The translations under genes were made by a program, and so were the position numbers. A stretch of 64,000 bases of DNA, taken from positions 1 through 64,000 of the forward strand of contig OMXT01000001.1 in NCBI GenBank assembly GCA_900315125.1, read 5' to 3'. The notes beneath the pieces were generated by a model. The model saw nothing but the letters and a program-made list of their open reading frames with translations. It was not told where the DNA came from and did no database searches. Positions 47,219-56,251 of the stretch are shown here, in pieces; within the stretch, counting starts at the first letter, position 1; the number at the start of each line of letters is the position of its first letter. The DNA comes from an uncultured Eubacteriales bacterium (GTDB taxonomy: Bacteria > Bacillota > Clostridia > Peptostreptococcales > Anaerovoracaceae).

Positions 47219-47957
47219 AGAAAATGATATTTTCCTAAGTGTTAGAGAGTTGAAGAAAAGTTTTGGAAATAATCAGGTATTAAAGGGTATCGATCTTGAT
47301 GTTAAGAAAGGAGAAGTTATTGCTATCATAGGCCCATCGGGTTGCGGCAAGAGTACATTTATCCGAAGCCTTATCTTCCTTGAAATTCCGGACAGTGGAA
47401 AGATTGTCTTAAAAGGAAAAGATTTGATGACCATGAATAAAAAAGAAAGGGCATCAGCATTAAAACCGGTTGGCATGGTATTTCAGCAGTTTAATCTTTT
47501 TCCACATAAGACTGTGATAGATAATTTGACTATGGCACCAATGTTGGTTCAAAAAATGTCAAAAGATAAGGCAACAGAAAAGGGCCTACAGTATTTGGAA
47601 AAAGTAAAATTATTGGATAAGAAAGATTCTTATCCAGCAAATCTATCTGGAGGACAACAACAGCGTGTATCCATCGCAAGAACGTTATGTATGGAACCAG
47701 AACTGATTCTGTTTGATGAACCAACATCAGCATTAGATCCTGAAATGGTTGGTGAGGTTCTCGATGTAATGAAGAATCTGGCGGAAGCGGGACAGACAAT
47801 GATTGTAGTTACTCATGAGATGGCATTTGCAAGAGAGGTAGCTGATAGGGTTGTATTTATTAATGAGGGTGTAATCCAGGAAAACACCACACCAGAGAAT
47901 TTCTTTGATAATCCGCACAATGAACGTCTGAAAGAGTTTCTTTCTAAGATGCTTTGA
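47208..47957 (+). CDS. ABC transporter ATPase, polar amino acid (PAAT) type
   Basis: ATP-binding subunit of a solute importer. It has 249 residues with Walker [10 protein letters not shown], the signature [15 protein letters not shown], Walker [16 protein letters not shown] and the switch His in [16 protein letters not shown], the pattern of GlnQ/HisP ATPases. I place the start at TTG 47208, seven bases after AAGGGGGT, because the alternative ATG at 47169 lies far inside uxaC without a site. Its partners are the binding lipoprotein at 51249 and the permease at 52247, separated by four enzyme genes. Confidence 0.9.
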   Translation: MDHEENDIFLSVRELKKSFGNNQVLKGIDLDVKKGEVIAIIGPSGCGKSTFIRSLIFLEIPDSGKIVLKGKDLMTMNKKERASALKPVGMVFQQFNLFPHKTVIDNLTMAPMLVQKMSKDKATEKGLQYLEKVKLLDKKDSYPANLSGGQQQRVSIARTLCMEPELILFDEPTSALDPEMVGEVLDVMKNLAEAGQTMIVVTHEMAFAREVADRVVFINEGVIQENTTPENFFDNPHNERLKEFLSKML

Positions 47958-48006
47958 TGTATCTATTAATTGTAAATTATTGCTTTAATGATGAGGAGGT
48001 TTGAGA

Positions 48007-48759
48007 ATGGGATTGATTAAGATCTCAAAAAGAAAAGATGTGCACTTTGAATACACAGATGGTTACAGTGAAGTCAAGGCATTACCCGGGGAGTGTGAGG
48101 AGGCTACAATTACAAGGTGTTCTTTATTACCAGGCAAATCAATAAAACCGAATGTTTATTCGACGGTGGAACACACACAAGTATTTATGTTCCTTACGGG
48201 CAAGGGTTATGTTGTCACTCCTAGAAAAGGGTTCAATGTAAAAAATGAATTTGCGATCTTTGTACCAGATTATGATACTGAGAATTTTGAGATTGTTTGT
48301 TCCACAGATAGCAAGACGCCGCTTGAATATCTTCACATAGTGACAAAACTGAATGATTATGATAAGCATGCTTTATGGAATTCTAAGATGAGACTGCCGA
48401 GATTCAGGACATTAGACGATGGCTGGAGTTATTATGAATCATTCAAGAAAGAAAATATTACTTCAAAAATGCTCTTGGAGCATAGAAATCTCGGGAGAGT
48501 ATCGTGTGGAGCGGTATTAGGAGAAGGGCCTTGTGAGGTTGGGCAGCATATTCATACTGATATTCTTCAATGGTACATAGTATTACCCGGTTCCAGGATT
48601 CAATATACAGCAGGTGATGAGTCCGTTGTTCTTGAGGGAGGTGACATAAGTTATACGCCTTGTGGATACTATCATGGGACGAAGGTGGAGAATGGAGATG
48701 CTCTCGATTATATATGGTTTGAAATGGTAAAGGACTTATATCCTGGTGAAATTGACTGA
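48007..48759 (+). CDS. Double-cupin protein, paralogue A
   Basis: A 250-residue protein with two cupin-like halves; GAGGAGGT precedes the ATG. The second half has VGQHIHTDILQWYIVLPG (about residue 180) and later GYYHGTK. In many cupins the glutamate metal ligand follows as HxHxxxE; here that place is Leu, while paralogue B keeps Glu. KduI, IolB and ectoine-synthase-like families share the fold, but I cannot assign one. In a uronate operon it may isomerise a keto-uronate or ring form of the imported sugar. Confidence 0.75.
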   Translation: MGLIKISKRKDVHFEYTDGYSEVKALPGECEEATITRCSLLPGKSIKPNVYSTVEHTQVFMFLTGKGYVVTPRKGFNVKNEFAIFVPDYDTENFEIVCSTDSKTPLEYLHIVTKLNDYDKHALWNSKMRLPRFRTLDDGWSYYESFKKENITSKMLLEHRNLGRVSCGAVLGEGPCEVGQHIHTDILQWYIVLPGSRIQYTAGDESVVLEGGDISYTPCGYYHGTKVENGDALDYIWFEMVKDLYPGEID

Positions 48760-48771
48760 TGGGGGTTATTT

Positions 48772-49536
48772 ATGTCATTGGTAAAAGTATCTAGATTAAA
48801 AGATGTAGTGTTTGAATATGATAATAATGGATTAGCAAGAACACCAATTCTGACTGGCGAATGCAAGGACTGCGAAATAGAGAGGGTATCGTTAAAACCA
48901 GGATGCGATTGGACACCGGACTTATACAAGTTGGAGGAGCATAATCAAGTTTTCCTGTTCATGGACGGTGAAGGATATGTGAGAACCCCGCGCGAAGTGT
49001 TCAATATTGATGAGCAGGCTGTGTTTGTACCGGAATTTGATAAAGAACAATTCACAATACATTGTTCCCCTAAATCAAAAAAGCCGCTTATGATTATGCA
49101 TGCCGTATCAGAAATTAATGATTATGATCTTAATTGTCTTAGAAATGCACGTATGGCATTACCGCGTTTCAGGAGATTATCAGAGGCATGGTTATATAAA
49201 GAACATAATACCGCTGAAAATGTTCAACAACTTACACTTCTGGAGCACAGAAATCTTGGGCGGTTGTCAATGGGCGGGACAATTGATCAGGGGCCAACTG
49301 AGGTTGGGTCTCATATTCATAATGAACTGGAACAATGGTATATTGCACTCCCAGGATCAAAGTTCACTTATTTTGCAGAAAAAGATGGTGTGAGAGAAGA
49401 AATTGAAATTAGAGAAGGCGATATCACGTTTACTGCTCATAGTACGCATCATGGATCATGGTGCAAAGAAGGTGAAGCTTATAAGTACATTTGGTTTGAG
49501 TTATGTACAAACGGGTATCCTGGTGATTTAGCATGA
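48772..49536 (+). CDS. Double-cupin protein, paralogue B
   Basis: A 254-residue relative of the preceding protein, similar along its whole length (both have LEHRNLGR and IWFE). Its second half has VGSHIHNELEQWYIALPG with a proper HxHxxxE set and STHHGSW with a further His, so the metal site looks complete. The gene follows after 12 bp and overlaps the next by 4 bp. Tandem paralogues, one apparently intact and one altered, suggest a heteromer or divided substrate range. Function not recognised. Confidence 0.75.
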   Translation: MSLVKVSRLKDVVFEYDNNGLARTPILTGECKDCEIERVSLKPGCDWTPDLYKLEEHNQVFLFMDGEGYVRTPREVFNIDEQAVFVPEFDKEQFTIHCSPKSKKPLMIMHAVSEINDYDLNCLRNARMALPRFRRLSEAWLYKEHNTAENVQQLTLLEHRNLGRLSMGGTIDQGPTEVGSHIHNELEQWYIALPGSKFTYFAEKDGVREEIEIREGDITFTAHSTHHGSWCKEGEAYKYIWFELCTNGYPGDLA

Positions 49537-50375
49537 TAACAAATCGCTTATTGACAAGCAACAGTACGTTCTTGAAGTTGCCATTTTCTGATTTTGTATA
49601 TTCCACAGAGAAAGTTGGTATAAATGAAATCGATTTAGCACTTGCGGCGCCACATGTATATATTGATAGCAAAGAATGTCTTGATATAAGCGGTATTCGA
49701 GAATACCGAAGGAGTGGACGATTAACCGTAAAGTCGGCTAGCGTTTGCGCATATAGATATTCTATTTGTGCAGACAGCAGTACTATGCAGGGGAAGAAGA
49801 GCCTTGAGTATTATAAACGCTGTATAGAGTTTGCTTCCTTGGTTGGCGCTGATATGTTACAAATTAATGCATCAGGTGCATGCTTCGATTATGAGAAAGA
49901 CAGATTATTATCAAATGCAGCGCGGATGCTGAACCAATTAGTTATAACTGCGAAAAATCAAAATGTTGTTTTGCTATTAGGGACTGTTCTAGGAAAGGAG
50001 AGCGATAGAAACCAAACTACACCAGTATTAACGGGACTTAATGATATAAAAGCCATGATAGGGTATATCGATAATATATTTTTGGATGCGTACCTTGATA
50101 CAGAAGCTGTTTATGTGGCTGGTGAATCCATAAGCGACTGGGTACATGCATTAGGGACGAAAGTAAGACTAATCCGTTTCGCAGATGGAAATTACAATGG
50201 ATATCGTATCTGGGGAGACGGTTGCTTGCCTGTAAATAAAATGATGAATGAAATAAAAGAAAATATGTATATGGGTTATCTGTCGACAGCTTTGCCAGGG
50301 GAATATTATCTCGCTTCTCCAGAAATACCTTTCGCGAAAAATATTGCGGCACTTCAGGAGGTAATGGGAATTTAA
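49533..50375 (+). CDS. Sugar-isomerase-like TIM barrel, metal site lost
   Basis: A 280-residue protein of the xylose isomerase-like / AP-endonuclease-2 superfamily, paralogous to the next gene (shared pattern DWV/F-x-x-x-G, F-x-DGN, IWG-D/E-G). At places where the active relative has metal ligands, this one has others: Gly instead of Glu (LLLGT), Arg instead of the His (RLIRFADGN) and no Glu at the last strand (YLSTALPGEYY). It is therefore likely not a normal metal-dependent isomerase, and may be a structural partner. Coupled by ATGA overlap to cupin B. Confidence 0.75.
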   Translation: MITNRLLTSNSTFLKLPFSDFVYSTEKVGINEIDLALAAPHVYIDSKECLDISGIREYRRSGRLTVKSASVCAYRYSICADSSTMQGKKSLEYYKRCIEFASLVGADMLQINASGACFDYEKDRLLSNAARMLNQLVITAKNQNVVLLLGTVLGKESDRNQTTPVLTGLNDIKAMIGYIDNIFLDAYLDTEAVYVAGESISDWVHALGTKVRLIRFADGNYNGYRIWGDGCLPVNKMMNEIKENMYMGYLSTALPGEYYLASPEIPFAKNIAALQEVMGI

Positions 50376-50376
50376 T

Positions 50377-51210
50377 ATGGCGATCATAGATGAAAAACAG
50401 ATTGTAGCGATGAACCAGCATTATAAGCGTTTCAGCCTTGATTATTTCTTAGACTGCCAGCAACGAGTAGGATACAAAAATATCGAGTTTTGGCTGGGTG
50501 CTTCCCACTTTTTTATCGATGCAAATAGTTATGAAGATACAGGTCCAATTAAAAGAAAATTTAGAGATCACGGTCTCCAAATCGTATCTGTGACCACACC
50601 TAGCATGGCATATCAGTATCAATATGCAGCTCCAAATAAGGAGTTACTGGAGAAAAGTTACAATTATTTTATAAATGGGCTGCATGCTGCATATGATTTT
50701 GGGGCAAAGATAATTGTTATAAATTCCGGGTGGGGTTACCTGAATGAATCAAACTATGATATGAAAATGCGATTGCAGGAGGGTTTGTATTATTTACTAG
50801 AGGAAGCTAAAGGTCTAGGGATAATCTGTGCAATGGAAACATTGAGGAATGATGAAACGAATATCGTTAATAATCTGGAGAAATTGAAGGGGTTTTATGA
50901 AGAAATGAATCACCCTAATCTGAAGGTGATGATCGATACGATCGCAACTGGAGCGGCGGGTGAAAGTCTAGACGATTGGTTTAAAACCTTTGGAAAAAGT
51001 GTTGTACATATGCATTTTTTAGATGGCAACCCATATGTTCATAACATATGGGGGGAAGGCAATACATCTCTACAGCGGCAATTGGATACACTAACAAAGT
51101 ATAATTATGATGGATATTTAGTTCAGGAAGTTGCTGATGAAAAGTATTTCACCGATCCATATGCGGCTGATGTGAAAAATTTCAGAGTATTGCATAGGTT
51201 CGTGAGATAA
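50377..51210 (+). CDS. Sugar isomerase/epimerase, xylose isomerase-like TIM barrel
   Basis: A 277-residue TIM barrel with an apparently complete divalent-metal site: Glu in CAMETL (about 154), Asp in MIDTIA (about 187), His in VHMHFLDGN (about 211) and Glu in LVQEVAD (about 251). The superfamily contains tagatose/psicose 3-epimerases, hydroxypyruvate isomerase and inosose enzymes. Two bases after its degenerate paralogue, in a uronate operon, it may epimerise a keto-uronate such as tagaturonate and fructuronate. The precise reaction is unknown. Confidence 0.82.
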   Translation: MAIIDEKQIVAMNQHYKRFSLDYFLDCQQRVGYKNIEFWLGASHFFIDANSYEDTGPIKRKFRDHGLQIVSVTTPSMAYQYQYAAPNKELLEKSYNYFINGLHAAYDFGAKIIVINSGWGYLNESNYDMKMRLQEGLYYLLEEAKGLGIICAMETLRNDETNIVNNLEKLKGFYEEMNHPNLKVMIDTIATGAAGESLDDWFKTFGKSVVHMHFLDGNPYVHNIWGEGNTSLQRQLDTLTKYNYDGYLVQEVADEKYFTDPYAADVKNFRVLHRFVR

Positions 51211-51248
51211 AAAATTGAATCTTTGAGTCTAAAGAGGAGGAATTTACA

Positions 51249-52100
51249 ATGAAAAGAAAGCAAAAAAGTTTAGTGGCGCTATTATTGGTCGTTGCATGCG
51301 CTGTGTTTATGACTACAGCGTGCGGAAAGTCAGAAAGTGAACCGAGTAGCAGTACTGCAAAAGACACATCTCTTTCAGATGTAATGGATCGTGGAGTCTT
51401 AAATGTAGCAGCGGAAGGAAATTGGACTCCTTATGTATATAAAGATCCTAAATCCGGAAAATTGGTTGGTTTTGAAGTAGAGGTTGCAAAGGAGATAGGA
51501 AAGAGACTAGGCGTAAAGGTTAAGGAAGTGCCTGCGGATTCTTGGGATTCCGCTATGGCTGGTTTGGATAACGGGATGTATGATGTCCTTATATGCGGAG
51601 CCGGTCCTACTCCAGAAAGAAAGAAAATATATGAGGTCGGTAAGCCTTATGGTGAACAGGTTATTGGATTAGCGGTAGCTAAGGATAATGATTCTATTAA
51701 GGATTGGAAGGATCTTAAGGGAAAGACATCAGCTAATTCGCTGAGTTCATCTTCTGGAAAAATTGCAAGAAAATATGGTGCGGATTTAGTTGAAGCCTCC
51801 CTGGATGAAGGTATGAAACTTATTAAGCGAGGCGATGCAGATTGTACTGTCAACGATGTATATGCTTTGAACCAGTATATTAAAGCGAATCCGAATTGTG
51901 GTATTGAAGTCAGACTTATCTATAAACCTGATCACGCATATGAGATTCAGTCTGCACCACTCTTGCCAAAGGGATCCAAAGCTCTGTGTAATAAGATAGA
52001 CGAGATAACACAGGAGATGATTAAAGACGGAACCTGCTACAAGTTATGTAAGAAATATTTCGGCAAAGATTTTGCAGATAATGTAACGTTATATAAATAG
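51249..52100 (+). CDS. ABC transporter substrate-binding lipoprotein (SBP_bac_3 family)
   Basis: A 283-residue lipoprotein with signal peptide and lipobox TTAC (about residues 22-25), then a polar-amino-acid-type binding fold: GVLNVAAEGNWTPYVY, LVGFEVEVAKEIGKRLG, MAGLDNGMYDVLICGAG and PTPERKKIYEVGKPYG. The arginine in PERKK is the usual carboxylate clamp of this family. In a uronate operon the ligand may be an acidic sugar, an amino-sugar acid or a glycosylated amino acid rather than a free amino acid. A long hairpin separates it from the permease. Confidence 0.9.
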   Translation: MKRKQKSLVALLLVVACAVFMTTACGKSESEPSSSTAKDTSLSDVMDRGVLNVAAEGNWTPYVYKDPKSGKLVGFEVEVAKEIGKRLGVKVKEVPADSWDSAMAGLDNGMYDVLICGAGPTPERKKIYEVGKPYGEQVIGLAVAKDNDSIKDWKDLKGKTSANSLSSSSGKIARKYGADLVEASLDEGMKLIKRGDADCTVNDVYALNQYIKANPNCGIEVRLIYKPDHAYEIQSAPLLPKGSKALCNKIDEITQEMIKDGTCYKLCKKYFGKDFADNVTLYK

Positions 52101-52146
52101 ATAATAATTGAATGATGTTATTGCAGTGAGTGTTCCTAATTAACTA

Positions 52147-52220
52147 TTGTGGTGTCATCGGTTAATTGATCGATTGCAAATGACCAGTTTATCGATCTTT
52201 AATAATCAATGACACCGCAA
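52147..52220 (+). repeat. Two-tier inverted repeat between binding protein and permease genes
   Basis: Outer arms TTGTGGTGTCAT and ATGACACCGCAA (one G-U) enclose inner arms GATCGAT and ATCGATC. There is no T-run, so it is more likely an mRNA-stabilising or processing hairpin that keeps binding-protein mRNA high than a terminator. Confidence 0.7.
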
Positions 52221-52246
52221 TTTATATGTAGAAAGAGGGTGAAAAT

Positions 52247-52963
52247 ATGGTAGAATACGCAACTATGGGCAATTTTCCCTTGTTTACTATGTCTTTCTGG
52301 CCAATGGTCAAAGCAGGAATTTTATATTCAATTCCCATGATGCTCTTATCCTATGGCTTAGGTTTGGTTGTGGCATTATTTGTGGCACTAGGAAGAATGA
52401 GCAAGTTCAAACCTTTGTCACTAGTATGTGCTTTCTATGTATGGGTGATAAGAGGAACTCCTTTACTCGTGCAGCTTTTTATTATTTTTTATGGATTTCC
52501 TACAATAGGAATTAAATGGTCGCCATTTACATCCGCAATTGTGGGGCTGACAATAAGCCAGGGCGCATATAATTCCGAGGTGATCAGAGGAGCATTAATA
52601 GGTATTCCTAAGGGTCAACATGAAGCTCCGCAATCATTAGGCATGACGAAGTGGCAAACGCTAATCCACGTGATAATACCGCAAGCCGCATTAACCGCGG
52701 TTCCGGCATTAGGAAATTCCTTTATCAGTTTGTTAAAGGATACATCTCTAACATCTACTCTAACAGTACAGGAAATCTTTATGGCAGCTAGACAGATTAA
52801 TGCGGTTGCTTATAGACCGATACTGTTATATTGTGAAGCTGCGTTAGTATATCTGATATTTAGTACGTTTTTAACGTTCTTGCAGAATAAAGTGGAAAAG
52901 AGACTTGGCAGACATCTGCAGCCTGAAAACAAGGAAACGAAGAAAAAGCATGCTAAGGTTTAA
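52247..52963 (+). CDS. ABC transporter permease, polar amino acid (PAAT) type
   Basis: A 238-residue His/Glu/Gln-type permease with about five helices. The GTPLLVQLFIIFYG and SQGAYNSEVIRGALIGI segments and the ATPase-contact EAA loop GIPKGQHEAPQSLGMTKWQ are typical. Only one permease gene is present, so it would act as a homodimer. It is 3' of the binding protein and overlaps the uxuA region, so transporter and catabolic genes are one unit. Confidence 0.92.
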   Translation: MVEYATMGNFPLFTMSFWPMVKAGILYSIPMMLLSYGLGLVVALFVALGRMSKFKPLSLVCAFYVWVIRGTPLLVQLFIIFYGFPTIGIKWSPFTSAIVGLTISQGAYNSEVIRGALIGIPKGQHEAPQSLGMTKWQTLIHVIIPQAALTAVPALGNSFISLLKDTSLTSTLTVQEIFMAARQINAVAYRPILLYCEAALVYLIFSTFLTFLQNKVEKRLGRHLQPENKETKKKHAKV

Positions 52964-52974
52964 TGAGGTGGAAT

Positions 52975-54048
52975 ATGAAAATGACCTTTCGATGGTATGG
53001 ACCTGAAATGGATTCGATACCACTAAGATATATCAAGCAAATACCTGGAATGAATGGTGTAGTATCATCGCTGATGGAAATGCAGGCTGGTGCTGATTGG
53101 CCTGAAGACAAGATTCAGTCATTAAAAAAACAGGTAAATGATGCGGGGTTATCATTAGAGGTTATTGAGAGTGTTAATGTGCATGAGGATATAAAACTCG
53201 GTCGGTCGACTAGAGATAAATATATTCAGAATTACATCAATACTATTCATAAACTAGGGAGAATTGGAGTCAAAGTAATTTGCTACAATTTCATGCCGGT
53301 TTTCGATTGGACTAGAACTGATCTAGCTTACTGCTTGCCTGATGGATCTACAACAATGCGTTATCAACAAAGCGTAGTCGATCAGATAAAGGATCCCCAA
53401 CAGTTCGCTAATGAGATACAAAAAAGGACTCAAGGATATGAGATGGCTGGCTGGGAACCAGAAAGAATGGCAGAGATTAAATCGTTACTTCGAGCATACA
53501 AAGAGGTTAGTCATCAAGACTTGTTTAATAATCTCATCTATTTTCTTAAAGCGATAATGCCAGCATGCCATGAAGCGGAAATTAAAATGGCTATACACCC
53601 AGATGATCCGGGTTGGGATATTTTCGGCTTACCTCGCGTTGTGAACTCAGCAGAAGGGATTAGGAAACTTTTGGATACAGTAAATGATCCATGTAATTGT
53701 TTGACATTTTGCACCGGCTCCTTGGGATCTCGGGCAGACAACGATTTGCCTGCTATAGCGAGGGAGTTTTGTAGCCGGGGACGAATACCATTTGCTCATA
53801 TAAGAAATCTAAAGAAAATCGACGGAGAAAATGACTTTTTTGAATCAGCCCATGTAAGTAGCTGTGGGAGTTTTGATATGTTTGAAATTGTTAAGGCCCT
53901 GTATGAATCTGGATTTGACGGATATATTCGTCCGGATCATGGTAGAATGATTTGGGACGAACAAGGGCGTGCTGGGTACGGTCTTTATGATAGAGCTTTA
54001 GGGGCGGTTTATATAAATGGGCTCTGGGAAGCCATAGAAAAAGGCTGA
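52975..54048 (+). CDS. uxuA: Mannonate dehydratase
   Basis: Converts D-mannonate to KDG in glucuronate breakdown. A 357-residue metal-dependent TIM barrel, starting MKMTFRWYGPEMD with GAGGTGG ahead; an in-frame ATG at 52963 overlaps the permease stop and is less likely. Motifs include VICYNFMPVFDWTRTDL, MAIHPDDPGWDIFGLPRVV, LTFCTGSLGSRADND, FAHIRNLK and GYIRPDHGRM. This is the UxuA type, not the enolase-superfamily mannonate dehydratase. Confidence 0.96.
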   Translation: MKMTFRWYGPEMDSIPLRYIKQIPGMNGVVSSLMEMQAGADWPEDKIQSLKKQVNDAGLSLEVIESVNVHEDIKLGRSTRDKYIQNYINTIHKLGRIGVKVICYNFMPVFDWTRTDLAYCLPDGSTTMRYQQSVVDQIKDPQQFANEIQKRTQGYEMAGWEPERMAEIKSLLRAYKEVSHQDLFNNLIYFLKAIMPACHEAEIKMAIHPDDPGWDIFGLPRVVNSAEGIRKLLDTVNDPCNCLTFCTGSLGSRADNDLPAIAREFCSRGRIPFAHIRNLKKIDGENDFFESAHVSSCGSFDMFEIVKALYESGFDGYIRPDHGRMIWDEQGRAGYGLYDRALGAVYINGLWEAIEKG

Positions 54049-54061
54049 AGGAGATGATGGC

Positions 54062-55585
54062 TTGAAATTATGTTTGAGTGATTTAAATTTAATCAGAGAG
54101 TCTGGGTGTGCTGCTGTTCCGGAGTATTCATTGGAGAATATGAAGAAGAATACGGAATCCAATCCAGTTTGGATTCACTTCGGCGGCGGTAACATTTTCC
54201 GGGGATTTATTGCAGGCATTCAGGATGCTTTATTGAATCAAGGATTTGAAAAGAGTGGTATTATTGTTGGAGAAGGATATGATTCGGAAGTAATTAGTCG
54301 AATATATCAGCCTTTTGACAAATTGGCTTTGCGAATTCTTATGTATGCCGATGGATCGGTTGATCGTCGAGTGATAGGAGGAATAGGTGCTGCCATTAGC
54401 TGTGTTGCTGGAGATCTCGACGGACAGGGAAAGTTATTGATAGATGCAGTTAAGAAGGATTCTCTCCAACTCATTTCTTTCACTATTACTGAGAAGGGAT
54501 ATACAGCTGACGAGCATGGCATCGTAAATACTGCATGTTTGCTGTTGATGGCTCGTTACAAAAGCGGAGGAGCACCTATTGCTATGGTAAGTATGGATAA
54601 TTGTTCTCGCAATGGCGAGTTGTTAAGAAACAAGGCTGCTAGCTGTTGTAAAAGAATGATTGCAGAAGGAAAGGTAGATGCTGGGTTTTATGATTATGTT
54701 TTTCTATCGGGCAAAGTCTCCTTTCCATGGACTATGATAGACAAAATCACCCCTAGGCCTTCGCCAATAATTCAAAGAGATCTAGAGGATTTAGGATTCG
54801 AAGATATGGGCATTTTGGAAACGGCTAAACATACTTATATTGCTCCTTTTGTTAACACGGAATCGGCGGAATATCTAATTGTTGAGGATAATTTCCCTAA
54901 TGGGAGACCAGCTATGGAAAGGGCAGGTGTGACATTTACTGATAGGGAGACGGTTGGTAAGGCTGAACGAATGAAAGTTATGACTTGCCTAAATCCACTG
55001 CATACCGCGATGGCTATCGCTGGCTGCCTTTTAGGGTACAAGAAAATCAGTGATGAGATGGAGGATTCACAGATTGTCGGTTTGATTAAAGGCGTAGCTA
55101 GAGAGGGTATGAAAGTGGTTACAGATCCGGGAATAATATCTCCAGAAGACTTTTTAAACGAAGTAATAACAGAACGCCTGCCTAATCCTAATATACCCGA
55201 TACCCCTCAACGCATAGTTACCGACACTTCGCAGAAAATACCGGTGCGTTATGGCATGACTTTACAAGCATATGAAAGCAAATGGCCGGGCTCCGTATCG
55301 AAACTCAAATTTATTCCATTTGTATTCGCGTTATGGCTTAGGTATCTGTATGGGAAAGATGATCAGGGCGCCGATTTGCCTTTGAGTTCGGATCCTCGTT
55401 TAGAGGAGCTTACTGGATTGGTGCATGGAGAGGTGGGTCAACTGGAGCAGATACTTGAAGATAGAACAATTTTTGGATTAGATTTGAAAGATGTTGGACT
55501 ATCAAACTTGGTTCTATCATTCTATAAAGATATGTGTTCAGGACCCGGGTCTGTCCGTCGGGCATTGAAAAGGATTACCTGTTAA
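54062..55585 (+). CDS. uxuB: Fructuronate reductase (mannonate oxidoreductase)
   Basis: NADH-dependent reduction of D-fructuronate to D-mannonate. It has 507 residues, of the mannitol dehydrogenase family, with WIHFGGGNIFRGF (cofactor loop), SMDNCSRNGELL, FPWTMIDKITPRP and the ERMKVMTCLNPLHTAMA catalytic stretch. It starts with TTG at 54062, nine bases after GGAG. It is distinct from uxaB at 42871 (different N-terminal blocks), so the island has one reductase for each uronate branch. Confidence 0.92.
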   Translation: MKLCLSDLNLIRESGCAAVPEYSLENMKKNTESNPVWIHFGGGNIFRGFIAGIQDALLNQGFEKSGIIVGEGYDSEVISRIYQPFDKLALRILMYADGSVDRRVIGGIGAAISCVAGDLDGQGKLLIDAVKKDSLQLISFTITEKGYTADEHGIVNTACLLLMARYKSGGAPIAMVSMDNCSRNGELLRNKAASCCKRMIAEGKVDAGFYDYVFLSGKVSFPWTMIDKITPRPSPIIQRDLEDLGFEDMGILETAKHTYIAPFVNTESAEYLIVEDNFPNGRPAMERAGVTFTDRETVGKAERMKVMTCLNPLHTAMAIAGCLLGYKKISDEMEDSQIVGLIKGVAREGMKVVTDPGIISPEDFLNEVITERLPNPNIPDTPQRIVTDTSQKIPVRYGMTLQAYESKWPGSVSKLKFIPFVFALWLRYLYGKDDQGADLPLSSDPRLEELTGLVHGEVGQLEQILEDRTIFGLDLKDVGLSNLVLSFYKDMCSGPGSVRRALKRITC

Positions 55586-55600
55586 TTATGAGGAGGCAAA

Positions 55601-56251
55601 ATGAACGAAATAATTAATGCTTTAGAAAAACTTCGCATATTGCCGGTTATTGCATTAGATGACAGTAAAGACGCGATCCCTGTTATGCAGGCACTTATTG
55701 ATGGAGGCTTGCCGTGTGCAGAAATTACGTTTAGAACTGATGCTGCGGAGGATTCTATTAGAATTATAGGAAGGGAGTTCCCAAATGTTGTGTTAGGAGC
55801 GGGCACTGTCATGACGATAGAACAAGTCGAAAAGGCCCTAGAGGCGGGTGCTAGTTTCATCGTTACCCCTGGACTGAATGAGCCGGTTGTTGACTATTGT
55901 ATAAGCCGTGATGTTACCGTATTTCCTGGGTGCATGGATACTTATGCTATAGAGAAAGCTATTGCCAGAGGATTGGAGATTGTTAAGTTCTTTCCTGCAG
56001 AGCCGATGGGGGGCATGAAGATGATTAATGCACTCGCAGGACCGTATAACAAGCTGAAATTCATGCCTACAGGTGGCATAAATCCTTCTAATCTTAGTGA
56101 ATATATGAAAAGTGATAAGATTTTCTCTGTAGGCGGTAGTTGGATGGTAAAAAAAGCTCTAATTAATGAAAGACGTTTTGATGAAATATCAAGTCTTGCA
56201 CATGAAGCTGTAGAAATAAGAGATAAAGCGGGTGATCATGATGGGAAATAA
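55601..56251 (+). CDS. eda: KDPG aldolase
   Basis: Splits 2-keto-3-deoxy-6-phosphogluconate into pyruvate and glyceraldehyde 3-phosphate. A 216-residue class I aldolase with CAEITFRT (catalytic Glu), GAGTVMT, FPGCMDTY and the Schiff-base lysine in EIVKFFPAE, then PTGGIN. AGGAGG precedes the ATG. Overlaps kdgK by 11 bp. Confidence 0.95.
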   Translation: MNEIINALEKLRILPVIALDDSKDAIPVMQALIDGGLPCAEITFRTDAAEDSIRIIGREFPNVVLGAGTVMTIEQVEKALEAGASFIVTPGLNEPVVDYCISRDVTVFPGCMDTYAIEKAIARGLEIVKFFPAEPMGGMKMINALAGPYNKLKFMPTGGINPSNLSEYMKSDKIFSVGGSWMVKKALINERRFDEISSLAHEAVEIRDKAGDHDGK

